This document shows positions 1 through 5,132 of a stretch of DNA of 5,132 nucleotides, piece after piece. Source of the DNA: Burkholderiales bacterium (GTDB lineage Bacteria > Pseudomonadota > Gammaproteobacteria > Burkholderiales > Burkholderiaceae_F); NCBI GenBank assembly GCA_021205255.1, contig JAJPXW010000027.1, positions 1-5,132 of the forward strand. Direction: 5' to 3'. Position 1 is the first letter of the stretch; the number at the start of each line of letters is the position of its first letter. The position numbers were made by a program, and so were the translations under genes. A model generated the notes under the pieces. It had not been told where the DNA came from. It ran no database searches and saw nothing but the letters and a program-made list of their open reading frames with translations.

Positions 1-1404
1 TGGCCGCTGTTAATTTCTCTGGCTGCGAATGCCTACGGTGCTAGTTTGCAGGAACAAATCCAATCCTGTGATCAAGGCATCTCAGAATCCTGCTATCAAG
101 TCGGAGTTAGCTATGCAGAAGGAAGAGAGGGCGAGCAGTCCTGGGTAAAGGCAGTTGAATATCTAGAAAAAGGTTGCAGGATAGATAATGGGGAAAGTTG
201 CGACTATCTAGGTGGCCTTTATGCATCCAAGGTTGTGGAAGACACGACTGGCAAGAAGTTCATTGAATATTACGAAAAAGGTTGCCTTTTAGATATTGCT
301 AATAGTTGCCTGGCAATGGGTAACTATTACGACAGAAGCGAGATGGCCGGCCCGGCAAGAGAAATGTTCATGAAAGCTTGTGACTTAAAAGATGGGAGGG
401 GGTGCCTTAACCTTGGGATCGCTTTTGAAGAAAAGAAGCAATACGACAAGGCCGTAAAGCCTTACGAGGACGGTTGTGATTTAAATAACGGACTTTCCTG
501 CTACAACCTTGGATTGATTTTCCAAAGAGGGGAAGCTCCGATGATGCAGTCAATTACTGATGCCACATCCTACTTTACTAAAGCTTGTAGCTTGGAAGTC
601 GGCCAAGCTTGCTATAACCTTGCTCACCTCTATTACGAAGGTACATCTCTAGATCAATCCTTTGAAAATGCGTATGCGTTATTCGATAAGTCCTGCACAA
701 TAGGAATAGGTCAAGGATGCTACTACGCAGGTGTGATGAATCAGCTAGGTCAGGGAGTTGAACAATCATTTACGAAGGCTGCTGCTGATTACGAGAGGGC
801 TTGCAAGTTCAAAATTTCCGATGGTTGTCTGCATTTCGGAAATTTGCTTTATCAAGGAAATGGCGTTGAAAAATCCATTGAAAAGGCGGTCGATGCCTAT
901 GAAAAGGCCTGTGGCTACCAGAATGCATCGGCGTGCTTGACTTTAGGCCAGGTTTTCTATTCAGGAGATGGTGAAAAGCAGTCTTATGAATCCGCTTACA
1001 AGTTTTTCAATACTGCTTGCGATTTAAAGGCAGGCGCAGGATGCACTGCGGTTGGCGTGATGTATCAAAAGGGCAATTTCGTTCAGCAGTCGTACGAAAA
1101 GGCTGCCGGCATGTATGAAAAAGCCTGTGAGCTTAATGACCAGAACGGCTGCCTTATCCTTGGTGGACTTACAAGCCAAGGTCTAGGAGTAGAAAAATCA
1201 TTTGCTACGGCAGCTAAATATTTTGAAAAGGCTTGCGGTTTAGGAAGCGGTATCGGTTGCTATAACATTGCGGTCCAATTCGCTAATGGTAATGGCGTTG
1301 AGAAGTCGGCCGAACAAGCTAGGATCTTTTACGGAAAATCTTGTGAACTTGGTCTTGAAGAAGGTTGCCAAGACTTTGAGCTTCTCAGTAGGCTAACGCA
1401 TTAA
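1..1404 (+). CDS. Secreted cysteine-rich Sel1-like repeat protein (5' end outside window)
   Basis: The reading frame is open from the first base, and 467 residues are visible. The first 14 or so (WPLLISLAANAYGA) are the hydrophobic end of a signal peptide, with plausible cleavage after ANA or YGA. The true start is therefore upstream of the window; the TTG at 46 is only an internal leucine codon. The mature part is about 12 Sel1-like helical repeats plus a half-repeat cap, mostly 36 residues each, with the pattern A-C-x7-C-(Y/L)-N-L-G-x2-Y-x2-G-x-G-V-E-(K/Q)-S-x4-A-x2-(Y/F)-(Y/F). There are 13 Cys-x7-Cys pairs and I see no unpaired cysteine. This matches Hcp-type proteins, where each pair forms a disulfide between neighbouring helices. 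Two repeats (visible residues about 92-155) are shortened to 32 residues and resemble TPRs. It is probably a periplasmic or exported protein-binding scaffold; no partner or enzyme activity can be inferred. A terminator separates it from the paralogue downstream. Confidence 0.9.
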   Translation, partial: WPLLISLAANAYGASLQEQIQSCDQGISESCYQVGVSYAEGREGEQSWVKAVEYLEKGCRIDNGESCDYLGGLYASKVVEDTTGKKFIEYYEKGCLLDIANSCLAMGNYYDRSEMAGPAREMFMKACDLKDGRGCLNLGIAFEEKKQYDKAVKPYEDGCDLNNGLSCYNLGLIFQRGEAPMMQSITDATSYFTKACSLEVGQACYNLAHLYYEGTSLDQSFENAYALFDKSCTIGIGQGCYYAGVMNQLGQGVEQSFTKAAADYERACKFKISDGCLHFGNLLYQGNGVEKSIEKAVDAYEKACGYQNASACLTLGQVFYSGDGEKQSYESAYKFFNTACDLKAGAGCTAVGVMYQKGNFVQQSYEKAAGMYEKACELNDQNGCLILGGLTSQGLGVEKSFATAAKYFEKACGLGSGIGCYNIAVQFANGNGVEKSAEQARIFYGKSCELGLEEGCQDFELLSRLTH

Positions 1405-1430
1405 TCTCGACCTTTTTACTAGGGATAAAC

Positions 1431-1470
1431 ATGGGGGCTAGAGAAAATCAACCCCCATTTTCAATTATTT
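1431..1470 (+). terminator. Probable Rho-independent terminator after the first SLR gene
   Basis: A perfect 7-bp stem, ATGGGGG (1431-1437) with CCCCCAT (1452-1458), closes a 14-base loop. It is followed directly by a T-rich stretch (TTTTCAATTATTT). It lies 27 bases after the stop codon at 1402-1404. The stem is GC-rich but short, the loop is longer than ideal and the T tract is interrupted, so termination may be partial. If it works, the next SLR gene needs its own promoter within about 50 bases; I see no strong -35/-10 pair there. Confidence 0.65.
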
Positions 1471-1518
1471 GGCGAGCCTTCCTCTATTCTTGTAGTTAAT
1501 TCAACTTGGTCCTAAGCC

Positions 1519-2559
1519 ATGAAATTATTACTCGTCGCAGTCGCATTAATCGCTTCGAGCTCTTACGCAATGGACGTCAAAGAGCTGGAGGAAGCCTGTA
1601 TTAAGAAAGATCCAGAGGCCTGTATCACACTTGCAAGCATGTATCACGAAGGTCAAGACGTTGAGAAATCGGATACTAAGGCAGCCGATTACTACCGGAT
1701 AGGCTGTATGCAGGAAAATGCAGAATGTTGTTTTAATGTCGGTGCACTTTACGATGAAGGCGTGGGTCTACCTCAGTCCTATAAGAACGCTGCAGAATTC
1801 TATGAAAAAGCGTGCGCGTTAAATTACGGCGACGGTTGCTTTAATTTGGCTTCTTTGTATGACGAAGGAAAAGGAGTAGAGCAGTCAAGTCAAATTGCCC
1901 TTAAATATATGCAGAAAGCTTGTCATCTTAGGAATGGCGAAGCCTGTTTTATAGCTGGTGCGAAATACGACGAAGGCGAAGATGTGGAGCACTCTGAGGC
2001 CAAGGCGGCCGAATACTACGAGCAAGCATGCGATCTGGACCAAGGTACAGGTTGCTTTAACCTCGGAATGATGTACTACGAAGGTGGAGAGAGCGTAAAG
2101 CAATCATTTGATGAGGCTATCGACTATTTCGGAAGGGCCTGCGAACTTGAAAACGCCGATGCCTGCAACAACCTTGGTGAAATGTTCTCTGATGGAAAAG
2201 GAGTAGAGAAATCAGCTTCTAAGGCCGCTGAATTTTTTGAGACGGCGTGCAGTTACGATGGTGCTTCCGGTTGCTACAACCTAGGAGTGCTGTATAGCCA
2301 AGGAGATGGTGTTGAGCAGTCCTATTCGAATGCTAAAGACTTCTTCGAGAAGGCCTGTGATTTGGATGACGATAAAGGCTGTTTTAACCTCGGCATAATT
2401 TATGAAATGGGACTGACTGGCGAAAAGTCGCAAGAGAAAGCGGCTGAGTACTATCAAAAAGCTTGCAAGCTAGGATATAAGGACGCATGCGAAGAATCTG
2501 AGGAAGAATCGGACGAAGAAGCCGCAGAAGAGGAAAAGGAAGAAGAGTCAGCAAAATGA
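1519..2559 (+). CDS. Secreted cysteine-rich Sel1-like repeat protein with acidic tail
   Basis: This is a complete 346-residue protein. It starts with a classic signal peptide (MKLLLVAVALIASSSYA, probable cleavage before MDV), which supports the ATG at 1519 although no good Shine-Dalgarno sequence precedes it. Eight Sel1-like repeats of 36-37 residues and a final half-repeat follow (about residues 21-324), with the same loop signature GVE(K/Q)S as the gene upstream. Nine Cys-x7-Cys pairs are present plus one extra cysteine (C70, next to C71). The repeats end in a tail of 22 residues (325-346) that is almost entirely Glu, Asp, Ser, Ala and Lys, probably disordered. Similarity to Hcp-type SLR proteins suggests a disulfide-stapled periplasmic or exported scaffold that binds other proteins. 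It is a paralogue of the upstream gene and runs the same way but behind a terminator. The C-terminus may be altered by a one-base indel (see 2558-2614). Confidence 0.92.
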   Translation: MKLLLVAVALIASSSYAMDVKELEEACIKKDPEACITLASMYHEGQDVEKSDTKAADYYRIGCMQENAECCFNVGALYDEGVGLPQSYKNAAEFYEKACALNYGDGCFNLASLYDEGKGVEQSSQIALKYMQKACHLRNGEACFIAGAKYDEGEDVEHSEAKAAEYYEQACDLDQGTGCFNLGMMYYEGGESVKQSFDEAIDYFGRACELENADACNNLGEMFSDGKGVEKSASKAAEFFETACSYDGASGCYNLGVLYSQGDGVEQSYSNAKDFFEKACDLDDDKGCFNLGIIYEMGLTGEKSQEKAAEYYQKACKLGYKDACEESEEESDEEAAEEEKEEESAK

Positions 2560-2614
2560 AACCAAAGAAACAGCGGTGCCAGTTCCAGAAAAGCCAACTA
2601 AACCAGAAAGTTAA
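2558..2614 (+). other. Out-of-frame continuation of the acidic tail (possible frameshift)
   Basis: Reading across the TGA of the SLR gene in the +1 frame gives ETKETAVPVPEKPTKPES and then TAA at 2612-2614. This composition, with alternating proline and charged residues, looks like a natural continuation of the acidic disordered tail. The junction is an A4 run (2553-2556) just before TGA. Removing one A would join the frames as ...ESANETKE.... It could reflect a real indel, a sequencing error or chance, since purine-rich DNA gives Glu/Lys-rich peptides in more than one frame. Confidence 0.4.
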
Positions 2615-2871
2615 GACAGAATTTGCGTGTAGCTGATTGGTTTACCTCCTAATGCCGAGATTGGTGCTCTTTACTCTTAACGATCTATTTTTCTGCCTTG
2701 TAAAAGAGCCGATGCCAGGGATATATCAGATATCAGCCAAAGAGAACGCCTAAAACATTTGGTTCAAATACCAGTAGAAGAGCTTCTTGTGCCGTACAAC
2801 CGTGAGCTATAAATTTTTTACTACCTCGTTTCAGAGTATGAGTCGAGCAGAAAAAGGATAGAAAGCTGGTA
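2615..2871. other. Intergenic region between convergent SLR genes
   Basis: I see no convincing gene here; the longest small ORF noticed (2652-2753, 33 codons) has no ribosome binding site. A hairpin with 9-bp arms and one bulged base (GCTCTTTAC at 2666-2674 with GTAAAAGAGC at 2700-2709) has a 25-base loop and no following T tract, so it is a poor terminator. No clear terminator is visible for either convergent gene. The stretch is likely the 3' flanks of both genes. Confidence 0.5.
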
Positions 2872-3232
2872 TTAATAGGGATCGCCAAATCTCCAAATTT
2901 CATCAAGGTCAATACAAGCTTTACGGTATCTCAGAGCACAACTTTTACGTAAGTAAACCCTAGCTTTTGCTGGCGTAATAGCATCTTTTTCAAAGTTCCA
3001 CTTAAACACAAAAGCAGCTCTATAGCAGGCCTTTGCATTGTTTAAGGAACAGCCTTTGTCATATGCCCAGAAAGCAAGCTGTTTATTCGGTAACTTGAGA
3101 TTTTTCGCCAAGCTCAAGGCAAGCCTGTGCATTGTTCTGTTCGCAAGCCGATTTCAAATCTGTAGTTTGAGCACTGCTCACTGATCCAATCAAAGCAATT
3201 AAGAAGCCCAAAGCCAATTTTTGAAGTTGCAT
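2872..3232 (-). pseudogene. Frameshifted short secreted Sel1-like repeat protein
   Basis: Reading leftward from the ATG at 3232-3230, the first frame gives 49 residues: a signal peptide (MQLQKLALGFLIALIGSVSS, then A-Q), followed by SAC-x7-C and LELGEK, ending at TAA 3085-3083. The downstream frame, open to the stop at 2874-2872, continues the same protein with two more pairs (CSLNNAKAC and CALRYRKAC) and ends IWRFGDPY. The frames meet at or near an A5 run (3105-3101 on this strand). One A fewer, or two more, restores a protein of about 120 residues with three Cys-x7-Cys pairs. The ATG at 3132, which opens the downstream frame, lies inside the repeat and gives no signal peptide, so it is not a credible start. 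It is a third, smaller relative of the two SLR genes to the left, facing them. Upstream, AGTGAAAAA gives only a weak ribosome binding site. It is probably a decaying gene, unless the shift is a sequencing error. Confidence 0.75.
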
Positions 3233-3704
3233 TTTTTCACTTGATATCGATTTTCATGACTGATTTTAGTGGTGAGTTCCTTCTTTCCGGTTGCCATAAT
3301 GGAAACACTGGTAAGACTTTGTTTCGAGTCAAGAACAACGCTTAACAGGAGCTCTTCAAAGTGGTGCGGAAATAAAGGCTGTACAGTGTTAAGGCATGGC
3401 CAAGGAGGAAGGTGCAAAGCCTAAACGTCTGCCTATGGCCATAAAGTCCGCATAAGAAAATTTAGTTTTCGTGTTCTTCTAACTCAGCCGAAATCAAAAA
3501 GAGATAGGTCCTTATCTTGAAGTTGTGAAATGCAATACGCAATTTCAAAACATTTCTAAACAAAGTTTCAATAGATCACCTATATGACGTAAATTGACGC
3601 TTATAGTGAAATACTTCTCCTTGACATTTCCAAATCGCTTCTGTTCAAGTTGCAATTTTCAATCGAAACCGAAGAGTTCCTGGCTCCAGACTTCCAACCA
3701 TACG
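3233..3704. other. Gene-poor region between the divergent SLR and Fic genes
   Basis: No credible protein gene was found on either strand. A 72-codon open frame on the minus strand (3199-3417) overlaps the signal peptide region of the SLR gene in another frame and resembles nothing I recognise. A 19-codon ORF at 3396-3455 has no recognisable product. Small features are a 10-bp palindrome TATGGCCATA (3434-3443), a hairpin GAAAA/TTTTC (3456-3470) and TGACG repeated at 10-bp spacing (3585-3599). On the minus strand, TAAAAT at 3268-3263 could be a -10 box for the SLR gene, but no -35 fits. The region should contain the promoters of both flanking genes. Confidence 0.5.
3621..3649 (+). promoter_or_regulatory. 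Candidate promoter for the Fic gene
   Basis: A perfect -35 box TTGACA (3621-3626) is followed, after 17 bases, by TTCAAG (3644-3649), which matches only three of six positions of the -10 consensus. If used, it would give a leader of nearly 200 bases containing all three palindromes at 3705-3808. The weak -10 keeps confidence low. Confidence 0.25.
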
Positions 3705-3718
3705 GCTAGAAATCTAGC
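3705..3718. repeat. Short perfect inverted repeat 1 upstream of Fic
   Basis: GCTAGA-AA-TCTAGC: 6-bp arms separated by two bases, the first of three different palindromes within 104 bases before the Fic start. It could be an operator half-site pair or a small mRNA hairpin. Alone it would not be remarkable. Confidence 0.5.
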
Positions 3719-3744
3719 TCTTAGCGCTTTGACCTGAAATACGA

Positions 3745-3762
3745 TTTGGTTAGGAAACCAAA
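3745..3762. repeat. Short perfect inverted repeat 2 upstream of Fic
   Basis: TTTGGTT-AGGA-AACCAAA: 7-bp arms around a 4-base loop, about 80 bases before the Fic start codon. It could form a small hairpin in the transcript or act as a protein-binding dyad. No T tract follows, so it is not a terminator. Confidence 0.6.
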
Positions 3763-3792
3763 GAGATAAGGATTGGGTGAATAAATAACCAC

Positions 3793-3808
3793 TTGAAATC
3801 CATTTCAA
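3793..3808. repeat. Short perfect inverted repeat 3 upstream of Fic
   Basis: TTGAAAT-CC-ATTTCAA: 7-bp arms separated by two bases, ending 35 bases before the ATG of the Fic gene. The compact dyad resembles a dimeric repressor site. A looser version, TGAAAT and ATTTCA ten bases apart, occurs at 3526-3547. Since the Fic protein has a winged-helix-like C-terminus, autoregulation is conceivable but unproven. Confidence 0.6.
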
Positions 3809-3828
3809 ATCTCAAAAGAAACTTTCAT

Positions 3829-3836
3829 AAAAGGAA
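3829..3836 (+). promoter_or_regulatory. Ribosome binding site that sets the Fic start
   Basis: AAAAGGAA contains AAGGA, with eight bases between AGGA (to 3835) and the ATG at 3844. This supports the ATG over the upstream in-frame TTG at 3793, which lies inside a palindrome and adds 17 residues unlike the family's N-terminus. Confidence 0.75.
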
Positions 3837-3843
3837 CTATTCT

Positions 3844-4932
3844 ATGGATTGGAATCCTTCACTTCCATATAACGAATTGCCCCTCCTGCCACCTGCTGTC
3901 GATGTAGAGTCGAGAGAAGTTCTTAAACTGTGCCTTGAAGCGCGCATCGCCTTAGAACACTTGAAAATGGTGGTTGAAAACTCTTTATATAAGGATGTAA
4001 TAGCGTTTGTATTACCAATTTTGGAGTGTCAATATAACTTCGAAATTGAAAATATAAAAGTAAGCTGGTTTGACTTTTACAAATGCGATAAAAAATTAAC
4101 CAAGCACTATTCCGCTCTTCTTGAGACGATGAGATGTGCACATGCGCTGGCAATATTCAGAACCGAACCATTTCCCACTCCAATTACATCTGATATTCCC
4201 AAGTTGATTAGCTCCTACGTAAATGGGATATGGCTGGAGGTTCGCAAGGGAGCTGGTCCTGCAATGGCTCATGCAGGCACCACAACTCCTATTTATACAC
4301 CTCCCCAAGGAGCTGACTTAATTACAAGGAAACTTGAAAACTGGTTGGACTTTGTGAATGAATCCGAAAGAAGCCTGGATCCACTGATTGCTATGGCGAT
4401 AGCCCATTATCAATTTGAGGCGATTCGACCTTTTATCGATGGTAATAGTAGAACAGTCAGAATTCTGAACCACCTCTTCCTAATCAAAAATGGCATTTTG
4501 AGTGGTGCCTATCTATGCTTGTGCCGATATATCAGCCTCAACAGATCGCAGTATTACACCACGATGCTGAACGTTACAAGAAATGGTGACTGGGAGAGCT
4601 GGATAAAATTCATGTTAGTGGCACTTAGGGAAGCGGCTTCTTGGACTTCTCAGAAAGCCGAGGAGATTGACTCCTACATGGCAACTCTTGTTGAAACAAT
4701 GAAAGGAGATAAGGAATTAGAAAAAATTCGATCTGATTTTCTCCTTTTGCTAGTGGGTCAATTCCCTTTTTTAAGGATTAAAGACATAGTGTATTCCGGC
4801 CTGGTAAAGCGCAAGACTGCTTCTAAATATCTAAATTTATTGGAAAGAAAAAGGATTTTTGTTAAAGAACCAGCACCTAGAGGACAGGTATTTGTAAATA
4901 GAGAATATATGAAAATCCTTGACTTCAATTAA
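3844..4932 (+). CDS. Fic-family protein with substituted catalytic histidine
   Basis: This is a 362-residue protein, close to the usual length for the family with an N-terminal Fic_N domain, a central Fic domain and a C-terminal winged helix (as in Shewanella SoFic). The N-terminus has the typical WNPSLPYNELPLLPP. The inhibitory-helix region reads NFEIENI (residues 65-71), with the inhibitory Glu kept (E69) but the usual Ser replaced by N65. The target-docking flap YTPPQG is at 151-156. The Fic motif, normally HPFxDGNGRTGR, reads RPFIDGNSRTVR (195-206): the catalytic His is Arg, and two glycines are Ser and Val, while D199, N201, R203 and R206 remain. Residues about 296-362 resemble the winged-helix domain of these proteins (KRKTASKYLNLLE as probable recognition helix). 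Active relatives transfer AMP to hydroxyl groups of target proteins in the cytoplasm; with R195 this activity is doubtful. It stands alone, with its own leader and terminator. Confidence 0.92.
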   Translation: MDWNPSLPYNELPLLPPAVDVESREVLKLCLEARIALEHLKMVVENSLYKDVIAFVLPILECQYNFEIENIKVSWFDFYKCDKKLTKHYSALLETMRCAHALAIFRTEPFPTPITSDIPKLISSYVNGIWLEVRKGAGPAMAHAGTTTPIYTPPQGADLITRKLENWLDFVNESERSLDPLIAMAIAHYQFEAIRPFIDGNSRTVRILNHLFLIKNGILSGAYLCLCRYISLNRSQYYTTMLNVTRNGDWESWIKFMLVALREAASWTSQKAEEIDSYMATLVETMKGDKELEKIRSDFLLLLVGQFPFLRIKDIVYSGLVKRKTASKYLNLLERKRIFVKEPAPRGQVFVNREYMKILDFN

Positions 4933-4973
4933 AACTTATCTTTTCTGCTTGTAGTTTTTATCCTAAATGAGTT

Positions 4974-5010
4974 TGGCAGTCTTCCTTAATGGGTGGACTG
5001 CCACTTTTTT
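4974..5010 (+). terminator. Rho-independent terminator of the Fic gene
   Basis: A perfect 8-bp stem, TGGCAGTC (4974-4981) with GACTGCCA (4996-5003), encloses a 14-base loop and is followed, after one C, by six Ts (5005-5010). It lies about 40 bases after the stop codon. Both stem strength and T tract are good. Confidence 0.88.
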
Positions 5011-5024
5011 CTCTAGAAAAGTCG

Positions 5025-5066
5025 GTCAAACCTTTATCTTTGACATCAATTCCCTAAAAATAAATT
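5025..5066 (+). promoter_or_regulatory. Candidate promoter with overlapping inverted repeat
   Basis: TTGACA (5040-5045) matches the -35 consensus and TAAATT (5061-5066) is a fair -10, though the 15-base spacer is short. The inverted repeat GTCAAA (5025-5030) / TTTGAC (5039-5044) overlaps the -35 box. AAAGGAA at 5079-5085 looks like a ribosome binding site, but the TTG just after it opens only eight codons. A gene beyond the right edge is possible but not shown. Confidence 0.3.
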
Positions 5067-5132
5067 TTTTTCATAAATAAAGGAATTGTTCGACAACAAG
5101 TCAGATAGCTAGTAAATTCTTTAGCTCAAGAT

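Noticed and set aside
1469..1500. Possible promoter (TTGGCG ... GTTAAT) for the second SLR gene
   Set aside because: Both boxes match only four of six positions and the spacer is 20 bases.
2556..2636. 26-codon ORF overlapping the SLR stop codon (ATGA)
   Set aside because: The overlap resembles translational coupling, but the peptide is basic and featureless; the other frame looks more like a real protein tail.
2645..2651. CCTCCT, reading AGGAGG on the minus strand
   Set aside because: No start codon follows at suitable distance on the minus strand, so it is not a functional Shine-Dalgarno site.
3199..3417. 72-codon minus-strand ORF
   Set aside because: It overlaps the start of the SLR signal peptide in another frame, shows no recognisable domain and has no clear ribosome binding site.
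3396..3455. 19-codon ORF (MAKEEGAKPKRLPMAIKSA) as an antitoxin partner for Fic
   Set aside because: Too short, far from the Fic gene, and this Fic class carries its inhibitory helix within the same protein.
3585..3599. TGACG direct repeat at 10-bp spacing
   Set aside because: Only two 5-base copies; easily explained by chance.
3594..3737. 47-codon open frame from TTG 3594
   Set aside because: No ribosome binding site, no recognisable sequence, and it crosses one of the palindromes.
3793..3843. TTG at 3793 as the Fic start
   Set aside because: It adds 17 residues not typical of the family, lies inside a palindrome and lacks a ribosome binding site, whereas ATG 3844 has AAGGA at good spacing.

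Overview
The window looks like chromosomal DNA from a Gram-negative bacterium. Two of the encoded proteins begin with a Sec-type signal peptide and a third shows the end of one. All three are cysteine-rich Sel1-like repeat (SLR) proteins of the type best known as Hcp proteins in Helicobacter and relatives, also found in other Gram-negative groups such as predatory bacteria. The sequence alone does not fix the species. Base composition is moderately AT-rich, more so between genes. No tRNA, rRNA, CRISPR array or insertion sequence is visible.

Layout from left to right. Positions 1-1404 (+) hold a long SLR protein whose 5' end lies outside the window; the first visible codons are the end of a signal peptide. 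A hairpin terminator follows at about 1431-1470. Positions 1519-2559 (+) hold a second, complete, secreted SLR protein with a very acidic C-terminal tail. An 18-codon Pro/Glu/Lys-rich stretch lies open in the +1 frame directly across its stop codon. Convergent to it, at 2872-3232 (-), is a third, short SLR gene whose signal peptide and first cysteine pair are in one frame and the rest in another, so it is frameshifted. About 600 bases without a convincing gene follow. The last 140 of these, before the next start codon, hold three different short perfect palindromes. Positions 3844-4932 (+) encode a Fic-family protein with a C-terminal winged-helix-like domain, followed by a strong intrinsic terminator. 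The last 120 bases hold a possible promoter for a gene beyond the window.

The three SLR genes share a strict ladder of Cys-x7-Cys pairs, expected to form one disulfide per repeat in the periplasm or outside the cell. They look like paralogues of an expanding and decaying family. Their targets cannot be read from the sequence; in this family they are usually thought to be protein-binding scaffolds.

The most unusual item is the Fic protein. The whole family architecture is kept, but the catalytic histidine of the Fic motif is arginine (R195), and two glycines of the motif are also changed. It is probably not an ordinary AMP-transferase. Together with the winged-helix-like C-terminus and the palindromes upstream, this raises the possibility that it now works as a regulator; that is inference. 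Nothing links the Fic gene functionally to the SLR genes beyond proximity.
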